Assembly (NCBI GenBank): GCA_018881555.1
Contig: JACAXG010000050.1
Location: forward strand, 4,712,001 to 4,776,000
Direction of reading: 5' to 3'
DNA length: 64,000 nt
DNA from: Amblyornis subalaris
Taxonomy: Eukaryota > Chordata > Aves > Passeriformes > Ptilonorhynchidae
Below the pieces are notes generated by a model. It made no database searches, was not told the DNA's origin, and saw only the letters and a program-made list of their open reading frames with translations. Below are positions 35,101-46,990 of the stretch, piece by piece; the stretch's first letter is position 1; each line of letters begins with the position of its first letter. A program made the position numbers and the translations under genes.

Positions 35101-37441
35101 TAAATTCTCTTTTCTCCCANCAAATAATAGCATTTTACTTCTGGTGTTTGTTTTTTTCCCCAGAAATATTTACATGGTTCTGAGACAACACAGTAGGTGA
35201 TACTGTGCTTACACACCCATCCACCATACTGCATGCTGTGTTTTCTTCACGGACCTCCTGAGATTGTGTGATTGCATATATAACCTGGCTCCACACAGTG
35301 TCACTATTGTTCTGGCCCTTTTTTTTCCCCTGCGTGAGTTTTTATGCTCAGCATATCTTGGCATTGTGAACTCAAGGCTTGCTAAAGAAGGGCTCAATTT
35401 ACCCCTGATTTACCCCTATAAATCAACTAATAAACCATTGTAAGCACCGGTGTTGTTACACTTCATAGTGACAATGGGGACAGAATATGCTGGTACAGAC
35501 AGAGGCATTCCAGCACTGAGGGTTAAAATGAGCCGGAACCTCCATATTTTAAGGATACGTGAGGGTAACCTAAAGAAGAAAACAAACCTACATGATGACT
35601 TCTACATGCATGATTTTCAGTGATGCTTCACTTTAATGCCTGTTACCGGTGACCAGCCAGGCAAGCTAAAGGGAATAACTCTTTCGGAGTACAGGTACTC
35701 TACCTCCACTTGCTGNCTATCTTTAAACCGTCTTCCTTTCTCTGCATGTTCACTCCATTACGTTGCTCTTTCCGAAAATCACTGTAGTCAGTCAAAAGTT
35801 ACTTGAAGCCACCATCTTGTCCCAGGCAAATGAAAAATCTGTATTTTCTGGCATGAAATACCTGCAACAGAGATTAGACTGAAGGCAGCCTAATGGTGCA
35901 GTTTTCCCTTTGCACCATGGCAGCAAGTGAGTGGAGCCTCAAAGCTGCCCCTTGCCACCAAACCATCTCTCTTCTATCCACCCTCTCCTGGATGACATTT
36001 GCATAGAAGGAGAAGCCATCTCTGCCAGGAAAGAGAAAGGAGGAGCCCAGGCCTACAGGAAGATCAGGGATGAAATTAGAATTTTCTCCTTATTCTGATA
36101 CTCTCNTGCTTGTCCCAGTCACACACAATCCCTCAACCAGAGGTCATAGTCATGATACCATGGGGCCCTTAATGATGATGAAGAGCTCCTCTNAGCTGCT
36201 TTTAATGACTAAAGGAAGTCAAAACCATTCAGCCAATGTCCAAGCTCTTAGTTATGTCTTTTGTCTTGTCAACTTTTCCCAAAGAAAAAATTTTTAGTGG
36301 GCACAAAACTCAAGCAAAACCAAATTCTGTGATTAATATTTGAGGTATTAATTCTCCACCTGGGGAATCCTTATCTAGAAATGTTATAGTTGCTTTAGAT
36401 AAACCTAGTAATAAAGCAATCATCTGATTTTTCAGCCAGCTGTACCAGGAAGGACCTGCTAGGTGGTCCCTGGAGCTAGGTCATTAGCAGTCAAACAAGG
36501 GGAACCAGCCTGGTACTTCCTCTTCTTTAAGCTGAGCAGGGAAGGCTCAGTCGGGAGAGATGTCTCAGCCAAAGGAAGTGTCAGTCTCTTTTAACACTAC
36601 ATAATGCAGCTCGGGCGCCTGCCAAATCGTAATACACTGGAACAGACGGAGACAGAGTACTGTGTGGAAGAGCAGTGCAAACTGTCTAAGGGTGCAGCAC
36701 CTAGATGAGAAACTTTCCTGCACTGTCAGGAAATCCTTCATTTTCCATGCTAGGAGAATGTTTTCCTTGTCTTTTCTGGTTTGGTTTTTTCTCTTCCCCT
36801 CCACTTTTCAAGGCCTGGTCTCTTGGCAGTCAGCCTAGCCTGATGAAGCCTCATGGGGTCCTGATATTACAATACTGGTTTTGTTCAGTGAGTAGCAGAA
36901 CATAACTGTGTTCCTGTTTAAATAAGTGCAACATTGATTGTGCTAAAAATATCTTTTTTAAAAAACATTGGTGATAATAATACTGTAAAGAATTCCTGGA
37001 GTTATTAGTAATAAATGCCAACAGCAGCACGGTTGGGATATTCAACCTCATACACCATACCTTAAGGCTGATTTATCAGCGTCAGGGTGAGCCCTACTCT
37101 GAAGACAGCAGGTACCATGTTTTGGAGCTGCTTGCAGAGTAATACTCTACACCATGCCCAGACACTTTCATTGATAAGAAGAGCTGAGATTTCATAATAC
37201 CATTTGTCACAAGGCTGTCATTTTATCCCTGTTACACTTGTGTCGTAATAGTAGAAGACATCGCACAGATGAGCAAACAGATTCATTACATTTTTTGGCA
37301 TGAAATACTTGTTGACTGTGGCCTATTTTGGGATGGTAACATCTTTCATATGGACGTATAGCCACTAGTACAACCATTAATGATATTATGCAATGCTATC
37401 ATTACCTGACTGACTGAGACATCTTTCTGAGACAAGGCTTT
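32111..37441. other. noncoding desert segment
   Basis: No gene or transposon was recognised. A small alternating TGTATATACATATATAT stretch lies at about 34838-34858. A poly-T run lies at 34999-35008. Confidence 0.5.
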
Positions 37442-37735
37442 TCTGACAGTCACAGAGCCATAGAACGGTTTGAGCTGAAAGGGACTTAAAAGGTCATCTA
37501 GTTCCAACTCATCTACAACCTTCCACTGGAGAAGACTGCTCAAAGCCCCATGCAATCCAGCCTTGAACATTTCCAGAGATGGAGTATCCTCAACTTCTCT
37601 GGGCAACCTCTGCCAGTGTCTCACCACCTTCACTGTAAAGATTTTCATCCTGATAGCTAAAGTAAACCTACTCTGTGACCTATGGCAATCACAGCAACCA
37701 ATTGGAAAAATTAGTCTGATTTCTAGCAAACATTA
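37442..37735 (-). mobile_element. CR1 LINE fragment (5'-truncated, 3' end)
   Basis: The + strand shows the antisense CR1 signature: CATAGAACGGTTTGAGCTG, AAGGGACTTAAAAGGTCATC, TAGTTCCAACTC, CTCAAAGCCCCATGCAATCC, GCCTTGAACATTTCCAGAG, CAACTTCTCTGGGCAACCTC, and CACTGTAAAGATTTTCATCC. This is a different subfamily from the fragment at 30 kb, with the 'supposed' GCTCAAAGCCCC segment. Only 3' sequence is present. Confidence 0.92.
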
Positions 37736-38679
37736 CAACATTATGGTGGGTAAAAGAAGAGTATCGTAATGGTTAAATAGACCCTTAAGTAAGAAGAGAC
37801 AGTATTGCACTGGTGATAGACAACAGTTGCAAGAAATGTCCTCTATTCCCTGAAAACACTAGCCCTTCTAAAAGTGGATTTGGTCTCACAAAGTGAATTA
37901 AAAGGTCTGACATACCATGTAAGCAACCTGTATGTGTGTGGCCTTCCTCTCAAAACAGACAGCAGTTTTAAAAGACATGTTGTGAAGTGTTTAAGCCATA
38001 ACCTTGATTGCACAGGAATACCTAGTGACAGACAAAATCAAGCTCAACGCATGGGTTGTCCCTGCGCTCTTCTCAGACTGGGGCTTCCCTTCCGCTGAAG
38101 ACAGGACATCATGCTACAGCTTCGTACATCTTCCTCTCCAACAATTTGCCCTCGGAAGGTACTGAGGACCAGATTTATCTGTCCACAGTGTAGATCCATC
38201 TTTGTTTCAAATACTTTCTACTCACTCAAAACAGCAGGGATCAAATTCTTGTCTCTTCTGTGACAGTGCAGGTGAAACAGCATTCCTCTGAACCAACAGA
38301 ACCACTTTGGCACCAGACATGACCCCAGCACACAAATATTTCCGCCCACATGTGGTTATGGGTGATCAGACCAGTGAGGTTGGACATGCAGGGCTGAACT
38401 CNCTGCGTTGTCTTGCCCAAGCCCAGTGGCAACACCTTAGCAACACTACTTTCTCCACTTTTCTTCCCCTGCTTCCCACTGCAGTCTTCCCAGACTGGGA
38501 ACTACCTCCGGTTCCCCAAGCGTGAAAGAAGGGGTCGATCTGCTGCTCATCCTGCAGGCTTCAATAAGTGAGTATTTTGGGGCACCCCTGAAGGCAAAAT
38601 GACATCTGCATGCTTGACGCTATAGAACGAGAGCACAATGCTTTAAAGCCTCTCAGAAAATCTACAGGACAGTTAATAT
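37736..38679. other. noncoding desert segment
   Basis: No gene was recognised. Base composition and open frames are unremarkable. Confidence 0.5.
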
Positions 38680-39290
38680 GATTTAAGCCTATATTTAAAT
38701 TTTATGAGACTCATTTTCAAGGCTAATAACCCAGTTTACTGTGCACAATATCAAATGCAAATTTTATTACTGACTTGGTAAAAACCAAGATGATATTCAT
38801 TAGCATATCTCAGCGCATCACCCTTTTTAGCCAAAAGGTGCACCAGGAGTAACAGTGGGAGTTTTTATATGTGCTGTAAATTACAGTTACTATCTCATTA
38901 GATAAACACATTTAAAATCAGGTTATCATTCACTTATATATCAGAAAGTTGTTTGTTCAATTGCAGCTAGTCTCGTATTACAACATATGGTGCATGAAAT
39001 TCTTAGACTAATAAAATTTCAAGGTACAGGGAGCTGGTGCCTTGGAAAAAACTGTTTCGGCTCAACGAATGGCTCGATATAATCTGTAATTGCTTTGAAA
39101 CAATTATGCAGCAGGCTGTTTTGTACTTAATAGTATTTACATCCTTGGGTTTATTAGCAACAAAATCTAAGTGGAACTTGTGAAAGAGAAATTAATTTTT
39201 CTGCTAAAAGATGTAAAGTTTTAAGTTAAAGATCCAGCAGATTGTGGAAATCTAAAATATATGCAATAGTCTCTAATTTAGCTTATTTCT
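38680..39290. promoter_or_regulatory. motif-dense block, possible conserved enhancer
   Basis: AT-rich, non-repetitive sequence with many homeodomain/POU-like cores: ATTCATTAGCATAT (near 38794), CTCATTAGATAA (near 38895), CTGTAATTGC (near 39084), ACAATTATGCAG (near 39098) and AGAAATTAATTTTTC (near 39186). There is no coding frame. It is the longest such block in the window. Confidence 0.28.
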
Positions 39291-41143
39291 CATTGAAATG
39301 TATAATTATTCTTTTAGATACCTGAGGTAGATTATCTCATCCACACCCAAGTTATTCTTTAGCAACTGAGTTCCCCTGGACTTCCACCACTGCTGTCAAG
39401 TTTAGATTTTTTCTCAATGCATGTACTCTGGCTTTGCCGTCTTCATGAAATACAACACAACTAATGTCCACATATAATATTCGAAATCAAATTGAAAATT
39501 CTCACAGTTGTGAAGTTTTGCCTACTAAGTTTAACAGTGACTGGAATTTGTACTACTTTTGTACAAATTGACAGCATTTTGTACTACTTTTTATGCTGGC
39601 AATTAAACAAGCAGCTCCGTACACGGTGACACAGAGGGGCATGCTGTACACAGAGCAACAGTTATGCAGGTACGTAACAGCTTTGAATCAGACTTTCCTG
39701 TGATATGGACTGCTGGAGCTTCAGCAGCTTCAGCAAAACTCAGCCAGTTTGCAGAAGCATTGGGTTATACCTGACTGAAGTACTTAATTTCTCCTGCCAT
39801 TCTGGGCATATCCACATATGCTCCGCTGATAATATACAAATCATCATATACAAACCAAATGTCAAGTGTATTATTCTAGCACTCTGTTAGGAGCAATGAA
39901 CTGCACACTACTGCTTCACTGCATAGCTCCTACTGAGCTCAAGTCTGTGAGACAGCTTGAGGGCAGTTACACATTTGGGGGTTAAGGTGGTTTTCTCGCC
40001 TTTTGTCATTAACTATTTTTTCCTTGTTTTGTTTGTGATGTTTTGGGTTTGCCTACATTGTGNGCTATCTCCTATGTTAAAGAAAAGGGGAGAGTTGAGT
40101 GTTTTATACAGAGATCCTTTCTCCTGCCTGCTAACTAACTCTGCATGCCAGAAGCAGCAGCGTTGGAGGCCAGATTGCAAGGAAGGCCCTGATATAACCA
40201 TTGTTCTCACTCTGCTCACTACTGCTAGCTTCAGGACGACTCCAACCACACAGCACTAACACCTTTCACTAACATGTTCTTAAATACTGTAACTAAAATT
40301 TCTGCCTTTGTGTTCAGCTTTATCTGTCTGTCTCTTGTGCTGCAACTTCACTAATTTTCCTGTTGCTCTAATCTGCAATGAACTGCAGTGAATTCCTTGC
40401 CAAAGCCCTCACCACCTCACACTCATGCCAGCTGTACCCAGGGATGATTAGCGTATGAGAAACGTTTGCTATTACCATCATCTAGGAGGGTTTGTCAAGA
40501 GTACAGCATGATAAAACTTTACCAAAAAATTCTCGCTCCCTCTTGCAAGGGAATACTTCTCATTTCTGATTTCAAAAATCTGCAACGAAGAGCTATTATA
40601 AGAAAAACCTCATGCAAAGCCTCACAATCTTCCTACTAGTCTTAATAAGAACTGTGTAAGTTGTTAATAAGTACACCCTTCTGTCTACAAGAACCACCTT
40701 TAAATTTTGCAACATCAAGAAGCAAGCCTAACCTGATTTCAGCACTGCTGCTGGAATAAACCACGGAATAAAGCACAAATTACATTGTGGAGCAATGCTG
40801 AAAAACCCCACCAGACTGCGTGTGGAAACTAAATCCCAGCACATGACAAACGCAATCTGTTCCCACTCAACTCACTAACAATCCTGCTGCAAAGGTGGCT
40901 TTCCCCAGCCAGAGCTGGGACCCCCTCCTAACACCCTCCCCCGCCTACTGCTGTGATTTGGAGCGGGTCTGGGGCTGCTACAGCATTTTCTAATGAAGGA
41001 AAGGCCGAACCTAGTTGCTAACTGTGCATTTGGGATTTCAAGAACATTTGGGCTTCTCTGAGTCTGCCTTCAAGCTATTTCCAACCTGCAAATTTTCTTA
41101 CATTCTTGTAGAGTGGTGACACCTTTTTTTTCTTTGTATTCAG
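39291..41143. other. noncoding desert segment
   Basis: No gene was recognised. It ends at a strong pyrimidine tract and CAG (41121-41143) that would serve as a splice acceptor for the exon-like segment that follows. Confidence 0.5.
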
Positions 41144-41201
41144 ACAGCACCTAGCAAAATGAGTGCCATCTCTGACGAGGTCTCCAAGGTTCTGCTGCAA
41201 A
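41144..41201 (+). other. candidate unannotated exon (58 nt)
   Basis: The segment is preceded by a strong acceptor (pyrimidine tract of CCTTTTTTTTCTTTGTATTCAG type) and followed directly by the consensus donor GTAAGTAAT. The 58 bases are open in the frame starting at 41144 and contain an ATG at 41159 that would encode MSAISDEVSKVLLQ before the donor. I do not recognise the peptide. It may be an exon of an unannotated transcript, or a chance pairing of splice-like sequences. Confidence 0.3.
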
Positions 41202-42159
41202 GTAAGTAATGTTAATAGTATTGGATGTATTTAATCCCTGGCACAAGTGATTTGTTGGATGGTATTAATATATTTGTCAATTAATAACATCTACAAATGA
41301 GTATAAACAGACTGGAATCAGGTCCCTGCTGTATTATATATGAATATTGTTTTATCAATCAATCACTGTCTAAGCAGGATGCTTTTTCCAAATTCACCTT
41401 GTCTGAATTTTATTATATCAAATAATAAGTAAATATAAATTAATAAGTAAATATTACCTCATCATGCTGTGCCTGCCCATATTAATGATGGGAGAAGTGA
41501 GATTTAGGGAATGNATCCATTAAAAAAAAAGGACACTTTTGGCTATGAGCAACATGGCCAAACGAATGTTAGCAAGGGTGGGTGCAGCCGTAGTGATGTG
41601 GGGAAAAGGTCCACAGCTGTGTGAACCGGGTGTAGAACNCTGGGCTGTGCTAATGAAGGTTAAAAATCCTTGATTATTTGACCCTTTGTAGTTTCTCTGG
41701 CAACCTCAAATATCTGTTCCACTCTTATAGGCTCTTTTGATTTGGCATTTTGAAAAGCTCTCTCAAAACAAAAATGAATGTGAACACTCTCCAGATGCTC
41801 TACCCATTTTTGGTATCCTGAGTCAACTCAGGCAGGGGGCAAGCATTCTCGGATGGACCAAGGATGTCACATGGATTTGGAGGGGCTGTTAACAGCTCAC
41901 AAATCCCCGCACTCTCCCAGCTGCCCTGCTCCTGTGCCCAGACGCCCGACGGCAGCCACAAATCCTGGACCAGCCTTTGGGACACTCCGGATGCTCCCCA
42001 CTTCCCAGCAGATGAGCTCGCAAGAGGACAGGAGATGTTTTCAAACCGGGATCTGTGCGTTTACCGAGGCAGCGGGGAGAGGAGTAAAGGAGGCTGTCAG
42101 CCACCACAGGCTGTCCCACTCTCGCTGCAGTGGGGAGGAAATCCGCCCCTTTGGGGTGC
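41202..42159. other. noncoding desert segment next to candidate exon
   Basis: Bases 41204-41470 are AT-rich with repeated TAATA/AATAAGTAAATA motifs. GC content rises from about 41830 toward the CpG patch. No repeat or gene was recognised. Confidence 0.5.
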
Positions 42160-42620
42160 GGCGGGGACGGGGGAGCTTGGTTTGTTTGGTTTAATAACAG
42201 CTACTTTAATGAAGTCCGAGCGGGTACAGCCGAGCCTGGCTAAACTGCCAGCTGCAGCAGCTTCCCGCCTGTCTTCCCAATCCCGCTAAGCTGTAACACC
42301 AAACCAAGCAGTGCCATCTATTGACTGCAGTGGCTCACGGTCTCACCACAAACGCAGCATCCCCGGGTGCCGCCTCTCTTCGCCGGGTCGCCCCAGGTGG
42401 CAGCGAGGGGTGCGGGAGCAGCGCTCCCCCGCCTTCCCAGCCGGGGAGCCCTCCCTGTCCTTCTCCTCTCACTTCTCTTCCCTGCCATCCATCACCGCCT
42501 GCCGCTGTCACTTCGCCACCGCGGCTGTCACCCGGCTGCGACCGAGGTAGAGAAAAATGAGCCGCTTAAGCGCGGCAGAGGCCGGGACGTTCAGGAACAC
42601 GAGACAAATTAACGAAGTGA
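42160..42620. promoter_or_regulatory. orphan CpG island
   Basis: A compact CpG-dense block in the middle of AT-rich desert, strongest at 42345-42590. It is not a recognisable repeat. Overlapping frames of about 80 codons in several phases reflect composition, not a gene. It could be a promoter of a noncoding transcript or a Polycomb/enhancer CpG island. Confidence 0.5.
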
Positions 42621-45600
42621 GAGAAATTAGAGTGCATAAATCTGAGGGCTTTAAATCATCGTGCGGCTGCTCATACTCGGAAGGAAAGAAGTCTGAGTGC
42701 CATAGTTAAGTCTTTCTGATCTGGCCCTGCTTTCCTACGGGATGCTGACATCCAATTCAGCCTCCATATCTTCATCCCATCTGGTGGTTAACTCACCTCA
42801 CTGTGCCTTCTTGTTTTCTTCCAGAAAAAACCTGCTTTATCCTTTTCATCCCAGTTTACATGTGATGTTGGTGGGAAAACTGAGGAATTACCTGAGCTAA
42901 AACTCTGTCTTCATGTGATTTTTGTTCCTTTTTCCCAGCTGGTTGTCTCATCCGTAGTCCTAACCATAAGTTTATTTCCCCCCACTGTCAAGGAGGGAAG
43001 TCAGCAGCACTGACTCCAGACACATGAAGTGTTCCAGAGACATCAAAAGATAGATTAAAAATATAATGAAATTTGTTGGCTTGCAATGAAGTTATCTTTC
43101 TTGTCTGTAATTAAAATCCCACAGTAACTCTGTGTGCATAATTTCATTATACCCCAAACACAACACCAAAGAAAACATGATGCAGGTAAGAGGAAATAAG
43201 AAAGTTGCATTTCTGATGCAATATTGGAGGTGAAAACTCCAATTTTGAATGGATAAAAATGACCACCAACCTGTTTCCTTTTCTCCCAATATATAAAGAT
43301 TGGGCAGTATTTGAGTCTTTGAGTNATACCACCAAAATTAGATACTTGTAATAATCTGCCCCAAATCACTGTGACATTAAAGTTACGGATTTGTTTTTCA
43401 GAACAACATACAGATACGAAAGATGAACACATGCAAATTTGATCTGGATGCCCACATAAAGTATATCAAACTGGGTAAAATTGCTGAATACTATGATCCA
43501 CTATCCCATCTTATAAACAATGACAGGAAAAAAAAGGCAGCACAGAACAATAACTTACTATTTTGCAGTTGCAGTGAATTGTAGGTTAGCTTATGTTTTG
43601 AACTAGAAACTCGTGATTATGTCAATATTTTCATTGTAACAGGAGATATTGTTCATATTTGTATCATTATTTTGGCAAGTTTTTAGGCAGATCTCCCGAT
43701 AATGAAATCCATGTGAGGTCATGCATCTCCCACACCACTCTGGGAGAACAAACTATTTGGTTAAATTTGCCATCTTTCTTTCCATCACAGAAAAATGTGT
43801 TATCAACCCACCCTCGTTAAAACTTTCTTCATACTTATTATTTGCTTATTCTTAAACAAAAACATACTATTTATCATCTCTGGGATCTGGAAATCCCCGG
43901 ATTTTTTGAACTTCCGTTCTAGGTTTTCTTTTACTTTTGTTATTCTCAGAGTGGCAGCGTGGGTGACGGTGTTACACAATAGTAGCCCTTAATAAAAATT
44001 AAATGCCCTGAGAAAACAATCTGATTTATGTTCATTCTCTTTTTGTGGTAGCCACCTTTCTTCCTGCCTTAGAAACAGAAGGAGCTGGTGATCAGAATCT
44101 AGCCCATGTGTGTGGTCCTCAGAAAAGCACAACACATTTCTGGTACAACCATGTGNCAGCATAGAGCTTCGGGCACTGGAATGACAACGACAGCACTGAT
44201 ATTGTTTGGTGATAACACTTTAAAATTAAAATTGACACTTAAAATGAATATTATATTGCTCATAATTCAAACAGGAAATACTTCACTTGACTTGGGGCAC
44301 TGAAATGGTCTCAGGTCTCATCTGTCTAACCCATTTCACCTATATACCTTTCTGTTATTCAANGCTGTGAAATCAGTTTCTCTGCCACCACCTTCATAGG
44401 AGTTAACTTTCCTGTTGTCCCACGTTTTGCTGAGCAACAAAAGAAGAGTGGCTTCATGCACACTTNAGAAAAGCAAGCAGAACTGTGATGTTATGATATC
44501 TACCAGTTGCTCCAAATGCAAGAATGAAAAACACAAAACAATGCTAACTGAAGATGCAAGTGTACTGTATCTTGGTAGAAATGCAATTTGTATGTATATT
44601 AGGGTTTGTAACATGAAGATTACCAAAATGAGCAATATCTCCTTTTTCTAATGCTGAACATCATCTTGTGACCTGTGACTTACAGTTGCTGTGGTAGTGA
44701 TTTTCAAAGNGCTCTTTGGAAATTATTTGGAAATCATTTAATGTTTGGCAATTATTTAATTTATAGTTGTCTTTTGAGAGAAAAAGCAAAGCAAAAAGCA
44801 AAGAAAAAAGACTATCTCATGTGGCGACTTCAGATAATTTCCATGACTGAACCACTGCAACTTTGAAAACAAAAGCTACNCTGAAAGCTTCTAATCTTAG
44901 CAAAGTCTTCAAGAAACCTGATCAGTTGTGACCTCGAGTTTGGAGCTTGAATGTTGATAGCTGTTGCACCTNGTAGGTAACACTTTTTTGCTCCATGAAC
45001 AGTCTTGACACTTGGGGGAAAACTTTCAATTAAATTCGTTAAGATATCTGTCTGGTTCTAAACAATCCGTAAGTTGGGTCACTCCACTTCTGTTTAGACT
45101 CAGGTAAAAGATGATTTTTCCTTGAAGATTCACACATGGTAGCTCCCTATCTCTGCTCTAGGTATTCAAGTCCTNATGCAAACGTTTCACAGAAGTTGGA
45201 AGCAGTGGAGGGAGCTCAGGAGCTGGACAGCATTCTTATCTTCTTACAGGGTTCAGTGTTTCTACTGACATTGTGCAACAGGNGATATTAATGTCACAGC
45301 CTCATTTTTGTTGCCACCCTTAAAGATATCTCCAAGTTAGTGCTGCCTGGGATTGCCCTGGTTAGTACTGTTAGGTGCTTCCTTTACTTTAAACAAGTGC
45401 CATCCATCCTCTCNCAACCCTTACTGTTGTGATCAACAAAGCTGTGCCACGCTGCCAACACAAACATTTGCTTGTACCCGCACATGGATTGCAGCGAGAG
45501 GAAGGCTCCCCCTTAGTGGCATGACCCACGTGCCACTAAGCATTTTTACTGAACACCAAATATTGCCAAGTTCTTCCACCTCCATTCAGGATTGGAAATT

Positions 45601-46337
45601 AGAGATGTGTAATTGCTCCCAGGCTTTATTACTTTACACTTGCCACTGTGGCAACTAGTAGTGAGTGGCAGCCCATGCCAGGTGGTCAGTTATCCCTCTC
45701 ATGAGGAACTGGACACTGGGTGATTTTGGCTCAAGTGAAGACTAGGGTAGGCATTTGACAAGTAGGAAGTTGTCTGGATGAGCAAATTGAAGGGAACAGT
45801 ATGGTCAAGGTCTTCCAGGAACAACGTGACTAACCTGTTGAGGGCCCTTTTCTGCATCTGTAGGAACTGCAATGCCTTGTGAAGGGGCTTTTCCTCACAG
45901 GAATGAAAGGAACAAAGTGGAAATTGCTACTCAGGTGGCTTACTCATCCTTCTCCTGGCACAGTCTTCCATCTGTCATATAAGGGGCTGCATTTCTGTAT
46001 GTCCTGCCATATTTTAAAACATGAAGATTGTAAGAACCTTCTCACGTCTTTTATGTCACTCCTTCAAAACCAGACAGACTCATTGCTAGGAAATGCTTCC
46101 TTTCCTTTGATCATTTCCATTGTGTTGTAGTGTTGTAGAGAGAAATTAACCCTTTTAGGAAGTATATTCGTCAGCTTGCAGAAAAAGACNACATTAAAAA
46201 TACCACAAAAGCCCAACATTTCAAGGGCTTCCCACTTATAACTGTGAAGATGTTATTCTCAAACCACCAGCTTTGGAGGATTTTTATTTTGGCACATCCT
46301 GTACAGTAAAGTGTAAGAAAGTTGCTGCATGACACGA
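42621..46337. other. noncoding desert segment
   Basis: No gene was recognised. It includes a perfect 10-bp inverted repeat with a 9-nt spacer (45512-45540). Confidence 0.5.
45512..45540. repeat. perfect inverted repeat (hairpin)
   Basis: CTTAGTGGCA at 45512-45521 and its exact reverse complement TGCCACTAAG at 45531-45540 are separated by 9 bases. There is no T-run on either side, and function is unknown. Confidence 0.85.
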
Positions 46338-46762
46338 TGATGTGGTTTAGAAATGATATTCTTCAATTTANTACTNCTGCTAAAACCAGGTCGCTGCTCG
46401 CTCCCCCTCCTCCTCCAATTGGAAGCACCAAAGGCAAAGANNATGGGTTGAGACAATAACAATTTACTGGAAANGGCAGTGAGATCAGAAAATGGACAGT
46501 AACAACAACACTATTAATAACAAAAGGTATAAGACAAAGAAACAATTTACATGGAAAGCCCACAACAATACTGGGATCTTCTCTGGCACATTTTCTCCTG
46601 AATAGAAAGAACCTCTTCTCCTCAGAAGTGAGAGAGAGTGTCTTCCTCTTGCCCCCAGCAATGACACGAGGTGGTATAGCTGAAGATCTGGGCCTCAGAN
46701 ATGTCCCTTCCNGGCTACTGAAAAAATTAACCCTGTATGAGCCAAAACTAGCACACATGATG
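46338..46762 (-). mobile_element. solo LTR of an avian endogenous retrovirus, with 5-bp TSD
   Basis: The LTR proper spans 46343-46757 (415 bp) and starts and ends TG...CA. It is flanked by identical 5-bp duplications TGATG (46338-46342 and 46758-46762). On the minus strand it begins TGTGTGCTAGTTTTGGCTC, the start seen in a common bird LTR type. An AGTAAA polyadenylation-like hexamer (46463-46468) precedes a GAG/GGGGGAGCGAGCAGC-rich 3' part. There is no internal gag/pol/env sequence on either side, so this is a solo LTR left by recombination. The frames in it are not genes. Confidence 0.85.
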
Positions 46763-46924
46763 TTTTGTTTCTCAAGAATAGAATTAGCCATCGTGCTGGG
46801 TTCAGGAGTGTTTTATCTTCATTTGGGATCTGAAGTTTGAAGCAGGACAGTTCTTGCTGACTGTTCCCAGCTTAGCAAAGGACTTGTTTGATGGTTAAAA
46901 TCCTTGTCCATATCTATTTCCCAA

Positions 46925-46990
46925 TATCTGTNTATCTATCTGTATATCCCTCTATCCACCTATCTACCCATCAATCCATCTGTCTATCCA
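46925..46990. repeat. degenerate (TCTA/TCCA)n microsatellite
   Basis: Imperfect tetranucleotide repeat of CTAT/CCAT/CTGT units. Confidence 0.85.

Noticed and set aside
37346..37729. 127-codon minus-strand frame resembling an element-derived protein tail
   Set aside because: It covers a CR1 3' fragment; the CR1 3' region is short and degraded, not a gene.
46363..46840. Open frames at 46.4-46.8 kb
   Set aside because: They fall in the shorter solo LTR and contain many N and stop interruptions.
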